64,000 nt of DNA from Aminobacter aminovorans (GCF_900445235.1 NZ_UFSM01000001.1:62001-126000), one strand, 5' to 3'. Shown: positions 34,366 through 47,905, counted from the stretch's first letter. Notes: generated from the letters alone by a model not told the origin. Numbers and translations: made by a program.

Positions 34366-36264
34366 CTAGCGCCGCAGCGTTGCCGAGCGGTTGAGCTGTG
34401 CTGCCGGCACCGTCAGCTCCACTTCGAGCCCATCTGCGTTCCAGCGCCGGCGCAGCGTGCCGCCAAGCTGGCCCTGGACGCTCAGCGTGATCAGGCGACT
34501 GCCGAAACCTTCGCCGGCAGGCGGACCCGACACTGGCGCGCCACCCGTCTCCTTCCAGACCATGCGATAATTGTCGCCGCTCAGAACGGCGTCGATGACC
34601 ACGCGGCCATCGGCCTCCGCCAAGGCGCCATACTTCGCCGCATTGGTGGCAAGCTCGTGAAAAAGCAACGCAAGCGGAGTGGCCGCGCCGTCGTCGATGG
34701 TGGCGTCATCACCGTGAAAGGCGAAACGGCCGGACTGCTCGCCGACATGTGGCGCGAGCAGAAGCTCGACCAAGGCGCGCAGCGAAGACTGGTTGTTCTG
34801 CGGCCGAGATGCCTGACTGTGCGGCCGGACGAAATCATGCGCCTTGCCCATAGCGCTGATGCGCTGTCTGAGTTGATCGGCCAGGGGCTTGATGTCGGGA
34901 TAGGAGCGCGCCGACAGGCTGATGATTCCATTGAGCACCGAAAAGATGTTCTTGATGCGGTGGCTGAGTTCGTGCGCGACGATCTCGCGCTCTTCGGCAA
35001 CCTGCTTGGTTTCGTGGATGTCGGTGCAGGTGCCGAACCAGCGGATGATCTCGCCGGCCTCGTTGCGAATGGCCAGCGCCCGGCCCAGCGTCCAGCGATA
35101 TTCGCCATTGGCGTGACGCAGCCGGTACTCGATCTGGTAAGGCTCGCCGGTGGCGAGCGAATGGCGCCACAATTCCCAGGCGCGATCCTGGTCGTCGGGA
35201 TGGAACATCCCTGCCCATCCCTCGCCATCCGTCGAGCCGAGCGGCATGCCGGTGAATTCGTACCAGCGCGCATTGTAATAATCATGGAAACCGTCGGGCC
35301 TGGTCGACCAAACCATCTGTGGCATGGTGTCGGCAAGTGTGCGGAAGCCAGCCTCGCTTGCCGCCAGTGCCGCCTCGACCGCCTTGCGCTCGGTAATGTC
35401 GATGACGACGCCCGGCAGACGCGGATTGCCGCCACCGGTGTCGAAAAACTTGCCCGTGGCCAGAACCCAGCGGATTGCGCCTTCGCCGTCGACAAGGCGA
35501 TACTCGGCCCGAAAACCGCCGCGCTTGGCGATTGCCTCGTCGGTCTTGCGCGCGACAAAGTCCCGGTCGGCGGGATGGATGCGCCTGAAGAAGCCTTCAG
35601 CCGAAATGCCCTGTTCGGCTTCGGCGAGGCCGACGCCGAACATCTCGGCGAAACGCGCGTCGGCTGTGACGATCCGGCTGGTCAGATCGAGTTCCCAGGC
35701 CCCGACGATGCCCGAGGCCTCGAGCGCCAGGGACAGGCGCTCCTCGCTGCGGGCAAGCGCCTTTTCGGCACGTACGCGCTTGGTGGTTTCAGCCAAGATG
35801 GCAAATGCGCCGACCGCCTCGCCGTCGTCGTCGAGCAACGGACTATAGTCGAGCTCGAGCCAGACGCGTTCGGCGGCACCATTGCGCCACAGCACGAGCT
35901 CCTGATCCTCGTAGGTCAGCGTTTCACCTTCGAAGATGCGATCGATAACGGTACGGTTGAACTGCGCGACCTCGGGCCAGCTGTCGAAGACCGACGTGCC
36001 AAGGCACGCCGGATGCCGGGCGCCCGCGATGTCGCGGTAGGCGTCGTTGTAGATCATCACGCCCTTGCGGCCGATGAGCAGGCACATCGGCATTGCCGAT
36101 GCCAGCATGATGCGGATCGTCATCCGTACGACTGCTGGCCAGGAACCGATCGGACCGATCGGCGTAGACGTCCAGTCCAGGGCCTCGATGAGCCCGGCCA
36201 GCTCACCTGAAACGATCGGATTGGAAACCTTGTCGTCGGCCTTCAATGGTCTTGTGGTCGGCAT
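34366..36264 (-). CDS. PAS-containing HWE-family sensor histidine kinase
   Basis: A 632-residue soluble kinase. Three PAS regions are visible (around residues 50-145, ending ILAETTKRV; 175-300, ending VIDITERKAVEA; and 305-430, ending TCTDIHETKQV). The HWE kinase domain follows: phospho-His in AHELSHRIKNIFSVLNG, and ATP-binding LLFHELATNAAKYGAL with WKETGG near the end. No membrane segment is present, so the signal is cytoplasmic. ATG 36264 was preferred to a TTG at 36315. It converges with the receiver gene, a likely partner. Confidence 0.88.
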   Translation of the reverse strand: MPTTRPLKADDKVSNPIVSGELAGLIEALDWTSTPIGPIGSWPAVVRMTIRIMLASAMPMCLLIGRKGVMIYNDAYRDIAGARHPACLGTSVFDSWPEVAQFNRTVIDRIFEGETLTYEDQELVLWRNGAAERVWLELDYSPLLDDDGEAVGAFAILAETTKRVRAEKALARSEERLSLALEASGIVGAWELDLTSRIVTADARFAEMFGVGLAEAEQGISAEGFFRRIHPADRDFVARKTDEAIAKRGGFRAEYRLVDGEGAIRWVLATGKFFDTGGGNPRLPGVVIDITERKAVEAALAASEAGFRTLADTMPQMVWSTRPDGFHDYYNARWYEFTGMPLGSTDGEGWAGMFHPDDQDRAWELWRHSLATGEPYQIEYRLRHANGEYRWTLGRALAIRNEAGEIIRWFGTCTDIHETKQVAEEREIVAHELSHRIKNIFSVLNGIISLSARSYPDIKPLADQLRQRISAMGKAHDFVRPHSQASRPQNNQSSLRALVELLLAPHVGEQSGRFAFHGDDATIDDGAATPLALLFHELATNAAKYGALAEADGRVVIDAVLSGDNYRMVWKETGGAPVSGPPAGEGFGSRLITLSVQGQLGGTLRRRWNADGLEVELTVPAAQLNRSATLRR

Positions 36265-36662
36265 GGATGAGAATTTTCTCGGCTGAAATCTGTTGTGAAA
36301 AGTGTAGGCCGGCAAAAAGTAGTCCCCACCGTGTCAGACGGAAGTGGGACGACATTATTGATGAGCCTGAATGCACCAGCGCGGCGTTTGTTCCAAACTC
36401 CGCCTACATGAACGGACGAGAAATCACATAGTTTCGCCAGTTTGCCAACAATCGGCGGCTTCCACGCAGCATCGCCAAGATGCTGCCGTCGATCGGCTTC
36501 CGGTAGCAGTGTGTCGGCATTTGGCTCACGTAAATGACGGCCTGTACTCGTTTTCGGGACGCGCTGCAGGCAGCCGGGATGGGCCGAACCATCAAGCCGG
36601 AGGACGAGGCGCCGCAAGGCCACGCCGCATGGCTTTATCCCCTCGCAAAAGCCCGGTAAAAC
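36265..36662. other. non-coding stretch between kinase and gyrB
   Basis: About 400 bases with no convincing gene. Short open frames exist on both strands, but none has a ribosome site, coding-type third positions or a recognisable product. No repeat or structured RNA was seen. Confidence 0.5.
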
Positions 36663-39213
<2,551 letters not shown>

Positions 39214-39239
39214 TCCCCGTGGGATCCAAGCTTGAAACC

Positions 39240-39272
39240 TCGCCCCCTTCGCTCAGCGGAGGGGGCGATTTT
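39240..39272 (+). terminator. Rho-independent terminator of gyrB
   Basis: TCGCCCCC and GGGGGCGA form an eight-base stem with a 13-base loop that can pair further, followed by TTTT. It lies 27 bases after the gyrB stop. Confidence 0.8.
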
Positions 39273-39337
39273 CGTTTCTGGGGACGCATTGCGCTGACGG
39301 CCTGTTGATGTAGCTTGGCGGCTGAAATCACTCAGGA

Positions 39338-40003
39338 ATGCCCGCTTTGCCCCTTCGCCGCAGCCTGGCCTTCATCACCGCAATCAGCGCCTGGTCAGCT
39401 CTTGGGTTGCAGCTTATGCTGCTGGTCGGACGGATGACGGCCGACGGCGCGTCTGTCGTCGAGGCGGTGTGGCGGTTCTTTGGGTTCTTCACCATCATCA
39501 TGAATCTGATGGCCGCCGTGGTAGCAAGCGCCATGGCGCTAAGCCCCGGCACCGCACTCGCCGGGCCCCGCTCGCGACTGGTGACGGCGGCTGCGATCGT
39601 GTTCGGCGGGCTGGTCTATTCCGTGCTGCTGCGGGCGATCTGGCAGCCGACCGGCTGGCAGGCCGTCGCCGACCATGCGCTGCATGATGCGACGCCGGTG
39701 TTGTTCTTCCTGACCTGGCTGGCATGGGATCACGGCGGCCTGAGATGGCGCGATGCGCTGTGGGCGGCGGTGCCGCCGCTGGCCTATTGCGGTTACGCCT
39801 TTGCCAGGGGTGCGGCGGACGGCTGGTACGCCTACTGGTTCCTCAACCCGGAAGCACTGAACCTCAAGCAGCTCTCAGCCAGCATCGTGGTGCTGACCGC
39901 GGCCTTCCTGATCATCGCCGTCACCCTGATTGCGATCGACCGCCTGCTCGTGCGCCGCGACGTCATCCGCCCGGCAAGTCAGTCAGGCTCGCGCAGCCTG
40001 TAG
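39338..40003 (+). CDS. Pr6Pr family membrane protein
   Basis: A 221-residue inner-membrane protein with six predicted helices, matching the Pr6Pr (FAR-17a/AIG1-like) pattern: FFGFFTIIMNLMAAVV, HALHDATPVLFFLTWLAWDHGGLRW, DGWYAYWFLNP. The function is unknown. Its last 25 bases overlap the 3' end of kdpE on the other strand. Confidence 0.78.
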   Translation: MPALPLRRSLAFITAISAWSALGLQLMLLVGRMTADGASVVEAVWRFFGFFTIIMNLMAAVVASAMALSPGTALAGPRSRLVTAAAIVFGGLVYSVLLRAIWQPTGWQAVADHALHDATPVLFFLTWLAWDHGGLRWRDALWAAVPPLAYCGYAFARGAADGWYAYWFLNPEALNLKQLSASIVVLTAAFLIIAVTLIAIDRLLVRRDVIRPASQSGSRSL

Positions 40004-40671
40004 CCGACGCCGGTCTCTGTGGTGATGTAATGCGGCTCGTCGGGGGTCTTTTCGATTTTCTGCCTGAGCTGGCGGACATAGACCCGGAGATACTGCACGT
40101 CGGCCGAACCGCCCCAGACATGCTCAAGCAGGAAGCGATGGGTGAGCACCTTGCCGGCGTGTTGCACCAGCACGCGCAGGATGTCGTATTCCTTGGGTGA
40201 CAGCTTCACTTCGAGGCCACCAAGCCTGACGATACGCTTCACCAGATCGACCGACAGCTCGCCGGTCTGGAACACCGGCTTTTCGCCCTGCTGCTGCAGC
40301 CTATGGCGAAGGGCAGTACGGATGCGCGCGGCGAGCTCGTTCATGCCGAAGGGTTTTGTCACATAGTCGTCGGCGCCGAGTTCGAGCGCCTTGACGATAC
40401 CGGCTTCGTCGGTGCGGCTGGACAGAATGATGACAGGCACCTGAAGCCCCTCCTGCCGCCACACTGCGAGCAAATCGTGACCGCCCATGTCAGGCAGGCC
40501 GAGATCGAGCAGAATGAGATCAGGCTTCTCCGCCTTGACCATGACCATCGCCGGCTTGGCCGCCGGAGCCTCGGATATGGCATAACCCTGGGTGGAGAGC
40601 CCGACCCGCAGCAACTTGCGGATCGGCGGCTCGTCATCGACGATCAGGATCTTCACCGCAGCGTTGGTCAT
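39979..40671 (-). CDS. kdpE: KdpE response regulator
   Basis: A 230-residue OmpR-type regulator. The receiver domain has ILIVDDE, the phospho-Asp in LILLDLGLPD, and VTKPF; the C-terminal winged helix has LSPKEYDILRVLVQHAGKVLTHRFLLEHVWG and YVRQLRQKIE. It activates kdpFABC under K+ limitation after phosphorylation by KdpD. Its start overlaps the kdpD stop by four bases. Confidence 0.95.
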   Translation of the reverse strand: MTNAAVKILIVDDEPPIRKLLRVGLSTQGYAISEAPAAKPAMVMVKAEKPDLILLDLGLPDMGGHDLLAVWRQEGLQVPVIILSSRTDEAGIVKALELGADDYVTKPFGMNELAARIRTALRHRLQQQGEKPVFQTGELSVDLVKRIVRLGGLEVKLSPKEYDILRVLVQHAGKVLTHRFLLEHVWGGSADVQYLRVYVRQLRQKIEKTPDEPHYITTETGVGYRLREPD

Positions 40672-43421
40672 GCAATTTCGTCCAGGTTTGGTCCGTCCAG
40701 GTTTGGCCCACCAAGATTTGGTTCGCCAGGATTTGGCCGCTCGGCCGTCACCGGCATTGTGATGGTAAAGACCGCGCCGGGGCGGTCGGCCCGGTTGGAG
40801 GCCACGATGGTGCCGCCCATCGCCTCGACGAAGCCCCGGCAGATCGACAGGCCGAGGCCGGTGCCGGCGCGGACATGATCGCCCTTGCGGACGCGATAGA
40901 ACGTATCGAAGATCCGTTCCAGATCGGCCTGTGGAATACCGGGGCCCTCATCCATGACCTGGATCGCCACCGACGCACCGTCGGCCCAGCCGCGAATGCG
41001 GATCGCCGAGTCTTCGGGCGCATATTTCGCGGCATTGTCGAGCAGGTTGAACAGCACCTGTTCGAACAGCACAGGATCGAGCTTCAGCATCGGCAGGTCG
41101 GCCGGCATGTCCAGTTCGGTCTTGTGCCGGGCGGTGATCTTGGCCGCGCGGCGGAGGGCCGAGCCGACGATGTCGCCGACATAATGCAGCGCCGAATTGG
41201 GCTCCATCGCGCCCGACTCGATCTTGGTCATGTCGAGCAGATTGGCGATGAAGCGGTTGAGGCGTTCCGATTCGTCGAGCACCGTCGAGACGAGTTCCGC
41301 CCTGCCCTCCTCGGGCAGCGAAACGCCGAACTCGCGCAGCGCACCGGCCGCCCCCATGATGCTGGCGAGCGGCGTCTTGAGATCGTGAGAGATCGAGGTC
41401 AGCAGCGCCGAACGTAGCCTGTCGGCCTCGACGGCAAGCTTGGCGCGGTCGACATCGGCGACGAGCTGGATGCGCTCGATGGCCACCGCCGCCTGGTCGG
41501 CCAGCGCATCGAACAGGCGCTGCTGTTCGGGCGTCAGAAGCGGACCCTGACGGTCGTTGTCGAGACCGACGACACCAACAGCCATGCGACCGGTGCGCAG
41601 CGGCAGATAGAGGCGCTTGGCGCCGGGCAAGGTGTCGGCGCCACGGCCGGCGGCGCGGTTGTGCTCCCAGGCCCATTTGGCGGCAGCAATGTCGGCGTCG
41701 ACGAGCGTGTCGTCGGGCGGATAGCCTGCCTTTACGGCGATGCTGCCATCCTCGGGCAGTAGCAGCACGACACGGACCTTGAGCATCGAGGCGATCTGGA
41801 AGGCGGTGGCCCAGAGCACGTCATCGAGCGTGCCGGTGCCGGCGAGCTTCTTGGCGAAGAGATAGAGGTCCTCGGTCAGGCGGGCGCGCTCGCGGGCGGC
41901 GGCAGCCTGGCGTTGGACCCGGCCGGTCAGGTTGGAGGCGATGACCGCGACGATCAGGAAAAACAGCAGCGCAACGACGCTTTCGGGGTCGGAAATGTCG
42001 AGCGTGTAGAGCGGCGGCAGGAAGAAGAAATTGTAGGCGGCGGCACTGATCAGCGAGGCAAACAGCGCCGGCCACAAGCCAAGCGTGACCGCCGAACTCA
42101 GCACTGCCATCAGGAAGACCAGGGCGATGTTGCGGACGTCGAGGAACTGCTGCAGCGCCATGCCGACGACCAACGCGCCGACGACATGCAGCCCCGCCGT
42201 GAGATAGGGCCATGGGTCGAAGCGCCGCCGCGGCGTTGCCGTCTTCACGCCTTGCGAAGCGGCTGCCGCATCCTGGTCGGTGCCCGAGGTGACATGGACG
42301 CTGATGTTGCCGGCGAGACGGATCAGGTCGTGGGTGACCGAGCCCCCCAAATATTCGCGCCAACGCGACTTGGCCGGCTTGCCGACGACGATGTGGGTAA
42401 AGTTGTGGCTACCGGCATGGCGGACGATGTCTTCGGCGACCGACTGGCCGGGGATTGTGATCGCCTCGCCGCCAAGCTGCTCGGCCAGCCGCATGGTGGC
42501 GGCCAGCCGGTCCTTGTCGGCGTCGGGCAGGTTGGCCGAGCGCGATGTCTCGACATGAAGTGCCGCCCATGGGCAACGCAGGCGATCGGCCTGGCGGCGG
42601 GCGTAACGAACCAGCGAGGCACCACGCGGATGCTCGTCGACGGCGACAAGCACGCGGTCGCCGGCGGCCCACGGCCCTTCGATGGCATGTGCCTGCATGT
42701 GGGTGAGCAGTTGCTCGTCGACGCGCTGGGCAGTGCGGCGCAGCGCCAGTTCGCGCAGCGCGGTCAGGTTGCCGGGCGAGAAATAGTTCTCGATGGCGCG
42801 GCGCGCCGTTGTCGGCACATAGACCTTGCCCTCATGCAGGCGCTTGATCAGGTCGTCGGGCGTGAGGTCGATGATCTCGACGTCGTCGGCGCGATCGATG
42901 ATCGAGTCGGGGACCGTCTCGCGCACGGTAACGCGCGTGATCTGGGCGACGATGTCGTTGAGGCTCTCGACATGCTGGATATTGAGCGTGGTGTAGACGT
43001 CGATGCCCTGGGTCAACAGCTCCTGGACGTCGAGGTAGCGCTTGGGGTGGCGGCTGCCGGGCGCGTTGCTGTGGGCGAGTTCATCGACCAATGCGAGGGC
43101 TGGCCGGCGCGCGATGATGGCGTCGAGATCCATCTCATCAAGCGTACGGCCCTTGTAGTCGACCGCCTTGCGCGGCACGACCTCGAAGCCTTCGACCAGC
43201 GCCTGGGTTTCGCGCCGGCCATGGGTCTCGACGACGCCTATGACGACGTCGGTGCCGTCGGCAAGCCGGGCACGGCCCGACATCAGCATCTCGTAAGTCT
43301 TGCCGACGCCGGGGGCAGCACCGAGGAAGATCTTCAGACGGCCGCGTCCTTCACGCTCGGCTGTCTCAAGCAGCGCGTCCGGCGAAGGCCTGCCTTCCTT
43401 GTCCCTGATATCGTCTGGCAT
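40668..43421 (-). CDS. kdpD: KdpD sensor kinase with tandem-repeat tail
   Basis: A 917-residue K+ sensor kinase. The N-terminal KdpD ATP-binding domain has Walker A GAAPGVGKT (34-42), followed by a universal-stress-like domain (about 250-370), four DUF4118 membrane helices (about 400-500), a GAF-like region and a HisKA domain with phospho-His679 (SISHDLKTPL), then HATPase (DNAAKYAPE, DEGPGIP, GTGLGLSICRG). The tail carries four 5-residue repeats (PNPGE, PNLGG, PNLDG, PNLDE). It is coupled to kdpE by ATGA and lies 57 bases after kdpC. Confidence 0.96.
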   Translation of the reverse strand: MPDDIRDKEGRPSPDALLETAEREGRGRLKIFLGAAPGVGKTYEMLMSGRARLADGTDVVIGVVETHGRRETQALVEGFEVVPRKAVDYKGRTLDEMDLDAIIARRPALALVDELAHSNAPGSRHPKRYLDVQELLTQGIDVYTTLNIQHVESLNDIVAQITRVTVRETVPDSIIDRADDVEIIDLTPDDLIKRLHEGKVYVPTTARRAIENYFSPGNLTALRELALRRTAQRVDEQLLTHMQAHAIEGPWAAGDRVLVAVDEHPRGASLVRYARRQADRLRCPWAALHVETSRSANLPDADKDRLAATMRLAEQLGGEAITIPGQSVAEDIVRHAGSHNFTHIVVGKPAKSRWREYLGGSVTHDLIRLAGNISVHVTSGTDQDAAAASQGVKTATPRRRFDPWPYLTAGLHVVGALVVGMALQQFLDVRNIALVFLMAVLSSAVTLGLWPALFASLISAAAYNFFFLPPLYTLDISDPESVVALLFFLIVAVIASNLTGRVQRQAAAARERARLTEDLYLFAKKLAGTGTLDDVLWATAFQIASMLKVRVVLLLPEDGSIAVKAGYPPDDTLVDADIAAAKWAWEHNRAAGRGADTLPGAKRLYLPLRTGRMAVGVVGLDNDRQGPLLTPEQQRLFDALADQAAVAIERIQLVADVDRAKLAVEADRLRSALLTSISHDLKTPLASIMGAAGALREFGVSLPEEGRAELVSTVLDESERLNRFIANLLDMTKIESGAMEPNSALHYVGDIVGSALRRAAKITARHKTELDMPADLPMLKLDPVLFEQVLFNLLDNAAKYAPEDSAIRIRGWADGASVAIQVMDEGPGIPQADLERIFDTFYRVRKGDHVRAGTGLGLSICRGFVEAMGGTIVASNRADRPGAVFTITMPVTAERPNPGEPNLGGPNLDGPNLDEIA
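40679..40738. repeat. four 15-bp tandem repeats inside the kdpD 3' end
   Basis: Four consecutive 15-base units (CGTCCAGGTTTGGTC and variants) begin at 40679, 40694, 40709 and 40724. They stay in frame and encode the PN-rich tail of KdpD. The two units nearest the stop differ at only one position. Confidence 0.85.
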
Positions 43422-43478
43422 CTGTTCTTTTTACAGTCTGGCGCGCCGTAGTTCCTGTAGAACTCCGGCGCGACCATG

Positions 43479-44048
43479 TCAGGGCGCAACCGCTGCGTCG
43501 AGGGCCAAATTGAGCTTGAGCACGTTCACCACCGGTTCACCCATGAAGCCGAGCTCACGCGCCTCGACATGGCCGTCGACGAGCTCGCGAATGGCGGCCT
43601 CATCGACACCGCGGGCCTTGGCGACACGCGCCACTTGGAAATAGGCCGTGTCAGGCGAGATATGCGGGTCGAGGCCGCTGCCCGAAGTGGTGACCAGTTC
43701 CATCGGAACCGGCGCGCCGGGATAGGCCTGCTTGAGCGCGTCCGCCTCGGCCTTGATGCGGTCGATCAGCTTGGCACTGGTCGGGCCGAGGTTGGAACCC
43801 GAGGAAGAAGCGGCATTATAGCCATCGCCGGCGGCCGACGGACGGCCGTGGAAGTAACGCTCGCCGGAGAAGACCTGGCCGATCAGCTCGGAGCCGATGA
43901 CCTTGCCGTCCTTCTCGATCAGGCTGCCATTGGCCTGGTGCGGGAACAGGACTTGGGCTACGCCGGTCATGCCCAAGGGATAGGCAAGACCGGTGATGAC
44001 GGTGAGCGCGACGATCATGACCAGCGCGGGTCTGAGTTGCTTCAACAT
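43479..44048 (-). CDS. kdpC: K+-transporting ATPase KdpC subunit
   Basis: A 189-residue protein with a single N-terminal membrane helix ([18 protein letters not shown]) and a periplasmic domain with [14 protein letters not shown] and [14 protein letters not shown]. It stabilises the KdpFABC complex and raises its ATP affinity. It starts 12 bases after the kdpB stop. Confidence 0.96.
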   Translation of the reverse strand: MLKQLRPALVMIVALTVITGLAYPLGMTGVAQVLFPHQANGSLIEKDGKVIGSELIGQVFSGERYFHGRPSAAGDGYNAASSSGSNLGPTSAKLIDRIKAEADALKQAYPGAPVPMELVTTSGSGLDPHISPDTAYFQVARVAKARGVDEAAIRELVDGHVEARELGFMGEPVVNVLKLNLALDAAVAP

Positions 44049-44060
44049 GACGGATGTCCT

Positions 44061-46133
44061 TTACACGAGGCCGATGGCGTTGATCGCCATGTCGATGGCC
44101 TTGATGCCGATGAAGGGCACGATGATGCCGCCGAGGCCATAGACGAGCAGGTTGCGGCGGAGCAGCGCGCCGGCGCCGATCGGCCGGTATTTGACGCCTT
44201 TCAGCGACAGCGGGATCAGCGCCACGATGATCAGCGCATTGAAGATGATCGCCGAAAGGATGGCGCTCTGCGGTGTCGACAAGCCCATGATGTTGAGCGC
44301 GCCGAGTTGGGGATAGAAGGCCAGGAACATCGCCGGAATGATGGCGAAATATTTGGCGATATCGTTGGCAATCGAGAAAGTGGTGAGAGCGCCACGGGTC
44401 ATCAGCAGCTGCTTGCCGATCTCGACGATCTCGATGAGCTTGGTCGGGTCGCTGTCGAGGTCGACCATGTTGCCAGCTTCGCGGGCAGCGACAGTGCCGG
44501 TGTTCATGGCGACGCCGACGTCAGCCTGGGCAAGGGCGGGGGCATCGTTGGTGCCGTCACCGCACATGGCGACCAGCTTGCCCTTGGCCTGTTCCTCGCG
44601 GATCAGGCTGAGCTTGTTCTCAGGCGTCGCCTGGGCGAGGAAGTCGTCGACGCCGGCTTCGGCAGCGATGGCAGCGGCCGTCATCGGGTTGTCGCCGGTT
44701 ATCATGACGGTGCGAATGCCCATGCGGCGCAGCTCGGTGAAGCGCTCCTTTATGCCGCCCTTGACGATGTCCTTGAGGTAGATGACGCCGAGCAGGCGGG
44801 CATCGCGGACAACGGCCAGCGGGGTGCCGCCAAGCTTGGCGATCTCGTCGGAGATGGCCTGGATGCCACGCACCGCTTCAGCGTCGACACGTGCGCCCGA
44901 AGCCGAGGCAGCGCCCGACTTGACGTGATTGAGCACCGAGTCGACGGCGCCCTTGCGGATGGAGGAGCCGTCGAAATCGACGCCGCTCATCCGGCTCTGG
45001 GCGGTGAAGGGCACAAAATGGGCATGCAACGAGCCCATATCGCGGGCGCGAATGCCGTAACGTTCCTTGGCGAGCACGACGATGGAGCGGCCCTCCGGCG
45101 TCTCGTCGGCGAGCGAGGCAAGCTGGGCCGCGTCTGCAAGTTCCTGCTCGGTGACACCCTTGACCGGACGGAACTCTGTCGCCTGTCGGTTGCCGAGCGT
45201 GATGGTGCCGGTCTTGTCGAGCAACAGCGTGTCGACGTCGCCGGCGGCTTCGACCGCACGGCCCGACATAGCGAGCACGTTGAAGCGGACGAGACGGTCC
45301 ATGCCGGCGATGCCGATGGCCGAGAGCAGCGCGCCGATAGTGGTCGGGATCAGCGTGACGAACAGCGCGACCAGCACGATGACCGGGATGTAGCCACCGG
45401 CATAGGTGGCGAAGCTCGGGATGGTGGCGACGGCCAGCACGAAGATCAGCGTCATGCCGGCGAGCAGGATGTTGAGCGCGATCTCGTTGGGCGTCTTCTG
45501 GCGCTCGGCGCCTTCGACCAGCGAGATCATGCGGTCGAGGAAGGTCGAGCCGGCAGCCGCGGTGATGCGGACGCGGATCCAGTCCGACAACACTTGGGTG
45601 CCGCCCGTCACGGCCGAACGGTCGCCGCCGGACTCGCGAATGACGGGTGCCGATTCACCTGTTATGGCGGCTTCGTTGACCGAGGCGACGCCTTCGATGA
45701 TTTCACCATCGGAGGGGATGATGTCGCCAGCCTCGACCAAAACGATCTGGCCGACCTTCAGGCTGGTGCCAGCCACCATCTTATAGGCGGTGCGGCTTTC
45801 GCCATCCAGCAATTTGGCCTGGGTTTCGGTACGCGCCTTGCGCAGCGAGTCTGCCTGGGCCTTGCCACGGCCTTCGGCGACAGCCTCGGCAAAGTTGGCG
45901 AACAGAACGGTGAACCAGAGCCAGAGGATGATCTGGAACGAGAAGCCGAGGCCGCCCGCACCCGTGACCAAATCCTTGACGAACAGCACAGATGTCAGCG
46001 CCGTGACGACGGCGACGACGAACATGACAGGGTTCTTGGCCAGGTTGCGCGGGTCGAGCTTCCTGAACGCGTCGCCCATGGCGGGGAGGAGGATGCGAGC
46101 GTCGAGCAGGCTCGCAGATTTGTGGGCACTCAT
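44061..46133 (-). CDS. kdpB: K+-transporting P-type ATPase KdpB subunit
   Basis: A 690-residue P-type ATPase. It has the phosphorylation site [13 protein letters not shown], the TGES loop ([15 protein letters not shown]), the nucleotide motif RKGAVDS, and the hinge [18 protein letters not shown]. It powers K+ uptake with KdpA, C and F. ATG 46133 has GGAG upstream; the open frame runs 18 codons further. Confidence 0.97.
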   Translation of the reverse strand: MSAHKSASLLDARILLPAMGDAFRKLDPRNLAKNPVMFVVAVVTALTSVLFVKDLVTGAGGLGFSFQIILWLWFTVLFANFAEAVAEGRGKAQADSLRKARTETQAKLLDGESRTAYKMVAGTSLKVGQIVLVEAGDIIPSDGEIIEGVASVNEAAITGESAPVIRESGGDRSAVTGGTQVLSDWIRVRITAAAGSTFLDRMISLVEGAERQKTPNEIALNILLAGMTLIFVLAVATIPSFATYAGGYIPVIVLVALFVTLIPTTIGALLSAIGIAGMDRLVRFNVLAMSGRAVEAAGDVDTLLLDKTGTITLGNRQATEFRPVKGVTEQELADAAQLASLADETPEGRSIVVLAKERYGIRARDMGSLHAHFVPFTAQSRMSGVDFDGSSIRKGAVDSVLNHVKSGAASASGARVDAEAVRGIQAISDEIAKLGGTPLAVVRDARLLGVIYLKDIVKGGIKERFTELRRMGIRTVMITGDNPMTAAAIAAEAGVDDFLAQATPENKLSLIREEQAKGKLVAMCGDGTNDAPALAQADVGVAMNTGTVAAREAGNMVDLDSDPTKLIEIVEIGKQLLMTRGALTTFSIANDIAKYFAIIPAMFLAFYPQLGALNIMGLSTPQSAILSAIIFNALIIVALIPLSLKGVKYRPIGAGALLRRNLLVYGLGGIIVPFIGIKAIDMAINAIGLV

Positions 46134-46170
46134 GTGAGAGACTCCAGTCCTTTGGTTTTGCGGCGCTGCA

Positions 46171-47874
46171 TCAGAACGTCTGGCCAACGATCATGGCGAG
46201 GTGCTCGACGATCGGGCCAACGGCGAGTGCCGGGAAGAAGGTCAGGCCGCCGACGATCAGGATGACGCCGGCAAGCAGGCCGACGAACAGCGGACTGTCG
46301 GTCGGGAAGGTGCCAGCCGAGGCGGGAACCGTCTTCTTGGTGACCAGCGAACCGGCGATGGCGAGTGCCGGGATGATGACCAGGAAACGGCCCATCAGCA
46401 TGGCGAGGCCGATGGTGACGTTGTACCAGGGCGTGTTGCCGGTGAGGCCGCCGAAGGCCGAACCGTTGTTGGCCGCGCCCGATGTGTAGGCGTAGAGGAT
46501 CTCGGAGAAGCCGTGCGGACCGGGTGTGCCGACCGAAGCCACGGCGCTGGGGATCAGCACCGCAATCGCCGTGAAGCCGAGCATGGCGAGTGGCAGGCAC
46601 AGGATGGCGAGCACGGCCATCTTGATCTCCTTGGCCTCGATCTTCTTGCCGAGATATTCGGGTGTGCGCCCGACCATCAGGCCGGCAACGAAGATAGCGA
46701 TGACGACGAACATCAGGATGCCGTAGAAGCCGGCGCCGACGCCGCCGACGATGACTTCGCCGAGTTCCATGTTGATCAGCGGGATCATGCCGCCGAGGGC
46801 TGTGAACGAGCCATGCATAGCGTTGACCGCACCGCAGGAGGCGGCGGTGGTGACGACGGCGAAGAGCGACGACAAGACGATGCCGAAGCGCACTTCCTTG
46901 CCTTCCATGTTGCCGCCATCGATGCCGAGCGCGTGCACCAGCGGGTTGCCGGCAGCCTCGGCCCAGTAGGTGATGGCGACGCCGGCGACAAACAGCATGC
47001 CCATGGTGGCGAAGATCGCCCAGCCCTGGCGCTGGTTGCCGACCATGCGGCCGAAGACGTTGGTGAGCGCAGCACCGAGCGCGAAGATCGAGACCATCTG
47101 GATAAAGTTGGAGATGGCGTCAGGGTTTTCGAACGGGTGCGCCGAGTTGGCGTTGAAAAAGCCGCCACCATTCGTCCCGAGCATCTTGATTGCGAGCTGC
47201 GAGGCAACCGGGCCGACGGCGATTGTCTGCTGCGCGCCCTCGACCGTGGTGGCCGCGACGTAAGAACCGATCGTCTGCGGAACGCCGAGCCAGACATAGG
47301 CGAGCGTCAGCACGATACACATCGGCAGCAGCACGTAGAGCGTCGAGCGGGTCAGATCGACCCAGAAATTGCCGATCGACTTGCCCGAGGCGCGGGCGAA
47401 GCCGCGGATCAGCGCCATGCCGACGGCGATACCGGTGGCGGCGGAAACGAAATTCTGCACCGTCAGGCCGGCCATCTGCACCAGGTACGACATGGTGCTT
47501 TCGCCGCCATAGTTCTGCCAGTTGGTGTTGGTCACGAAGCTGACGGCAGTGTTGAAGGAGAGCTCCGGCGGTACGGCAGCCATTGCCGCCGGGTTGAAGG
47601 GCAGCGAGCCCTGGAAGCGCTGCATGACATAGAGGAGCAGGAAGCCGGCGATGTTGAACGACAGCATGGCGGCTGCATAGCCGGTCCAGTGCTGGTCCTC
47701 GCGCTCGCTGGTGCCGGCAAGCCTGTAGAGCACGCGCTCGACCGGGCCAAGCACGGGCGACAGCAAGGTGCGCTCGCCTGTGAAAACGCGGGTCATGTAG
47801 CCGCCGAGCGGCTTCACGAGCAGAATGATGACCGCGCAGAATGCGGCGATCTGTATCCAGCCATTGATGGTCAT
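46171..47874 (-). CDS. kdpA: K+-transporting ATPase KdpA subunit
   Basis: A 567-residue K+-selective membrane subunit of the SKT channel superfamily, with about ten helices. Selectivity-filter-like segments are seen in [31 protein letters not shown], and [15 protein letters not shown]. It begins 31 bases after kdpF. Confidence 0.97.
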   Translation of the reverse strand: MTINGWIQIAAFCAVIILLVKPLGGYMTRVFTGERTLLSPVLGPVERVLYRLAGTSEREDQHWTGYAAAMLSFNIAGFLLLYVMQRFQGSLPFNPAAMAAVPPELSFNTAVSFVTNTNWQNYGGESTMSYLVQMAGLTVQNFVSAATGIAVGMALIRGFARASGKSIGNFWVDLTRSTLYVLLPMCIVLTLAYVWLGVPQTIGSYVAATTVEGAQQTIAVGPVASQLAIKMLGTNGGGFFNANSAHPFENPDAISNFIQMVSIFALGAALTNVFGRMVGNQRQGWAIFATMGMLFVAGVAITYWAEAAGNPLVHALGIDGGNMEGKEVRFGIVLSSLFAVVTTAASCGAVNAMHGSFTALGGMIPLINMELGEVIVGGVGAGFYGILMFVVIAIFVAGLMVGRTPEYLGKKIEAKEIKMAVLAILCLPLAMLGFTAIAVLIPSAVASVGTPGPHGFSEILYAYTSGAANNGSAFGGLTGNTPWYNVTIGLAMLMGRFLVIIPALAIAGSLVTKKTVPASAGTFPTDSPLFVGLLAGVILIVGGLTFFPALAVGPIVEHLAMIVGQTF

Positions 47875-47905
47875 TTGAGAAACTTTCCGTGCGGGCGCTG
47901 AGCGG

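Noticed and set aside
36246..36431. 61-residue ORF between the HWE kinase and gyrB
   Set aside because: No ribosome site, no coding-type third positions and no recognised product.
39979..40003. Overlap of Pr6Pr and kdpE tails as a sign of misannotation
   Set aside because: Both stops are firm and both proteins have complete C-termini; a 25-base tail overlap of convergent genes is ordinary.
43476..46265. 929-residue plus-strand open frame
   Set aside because: It is the antisense shadow of kdpC and kdpB and has no family signature.
46201..47901. 566-residue plus-strand open frame
   Set aside because: Antisense to kdpA, with a low-complexity composition and no plausible start.
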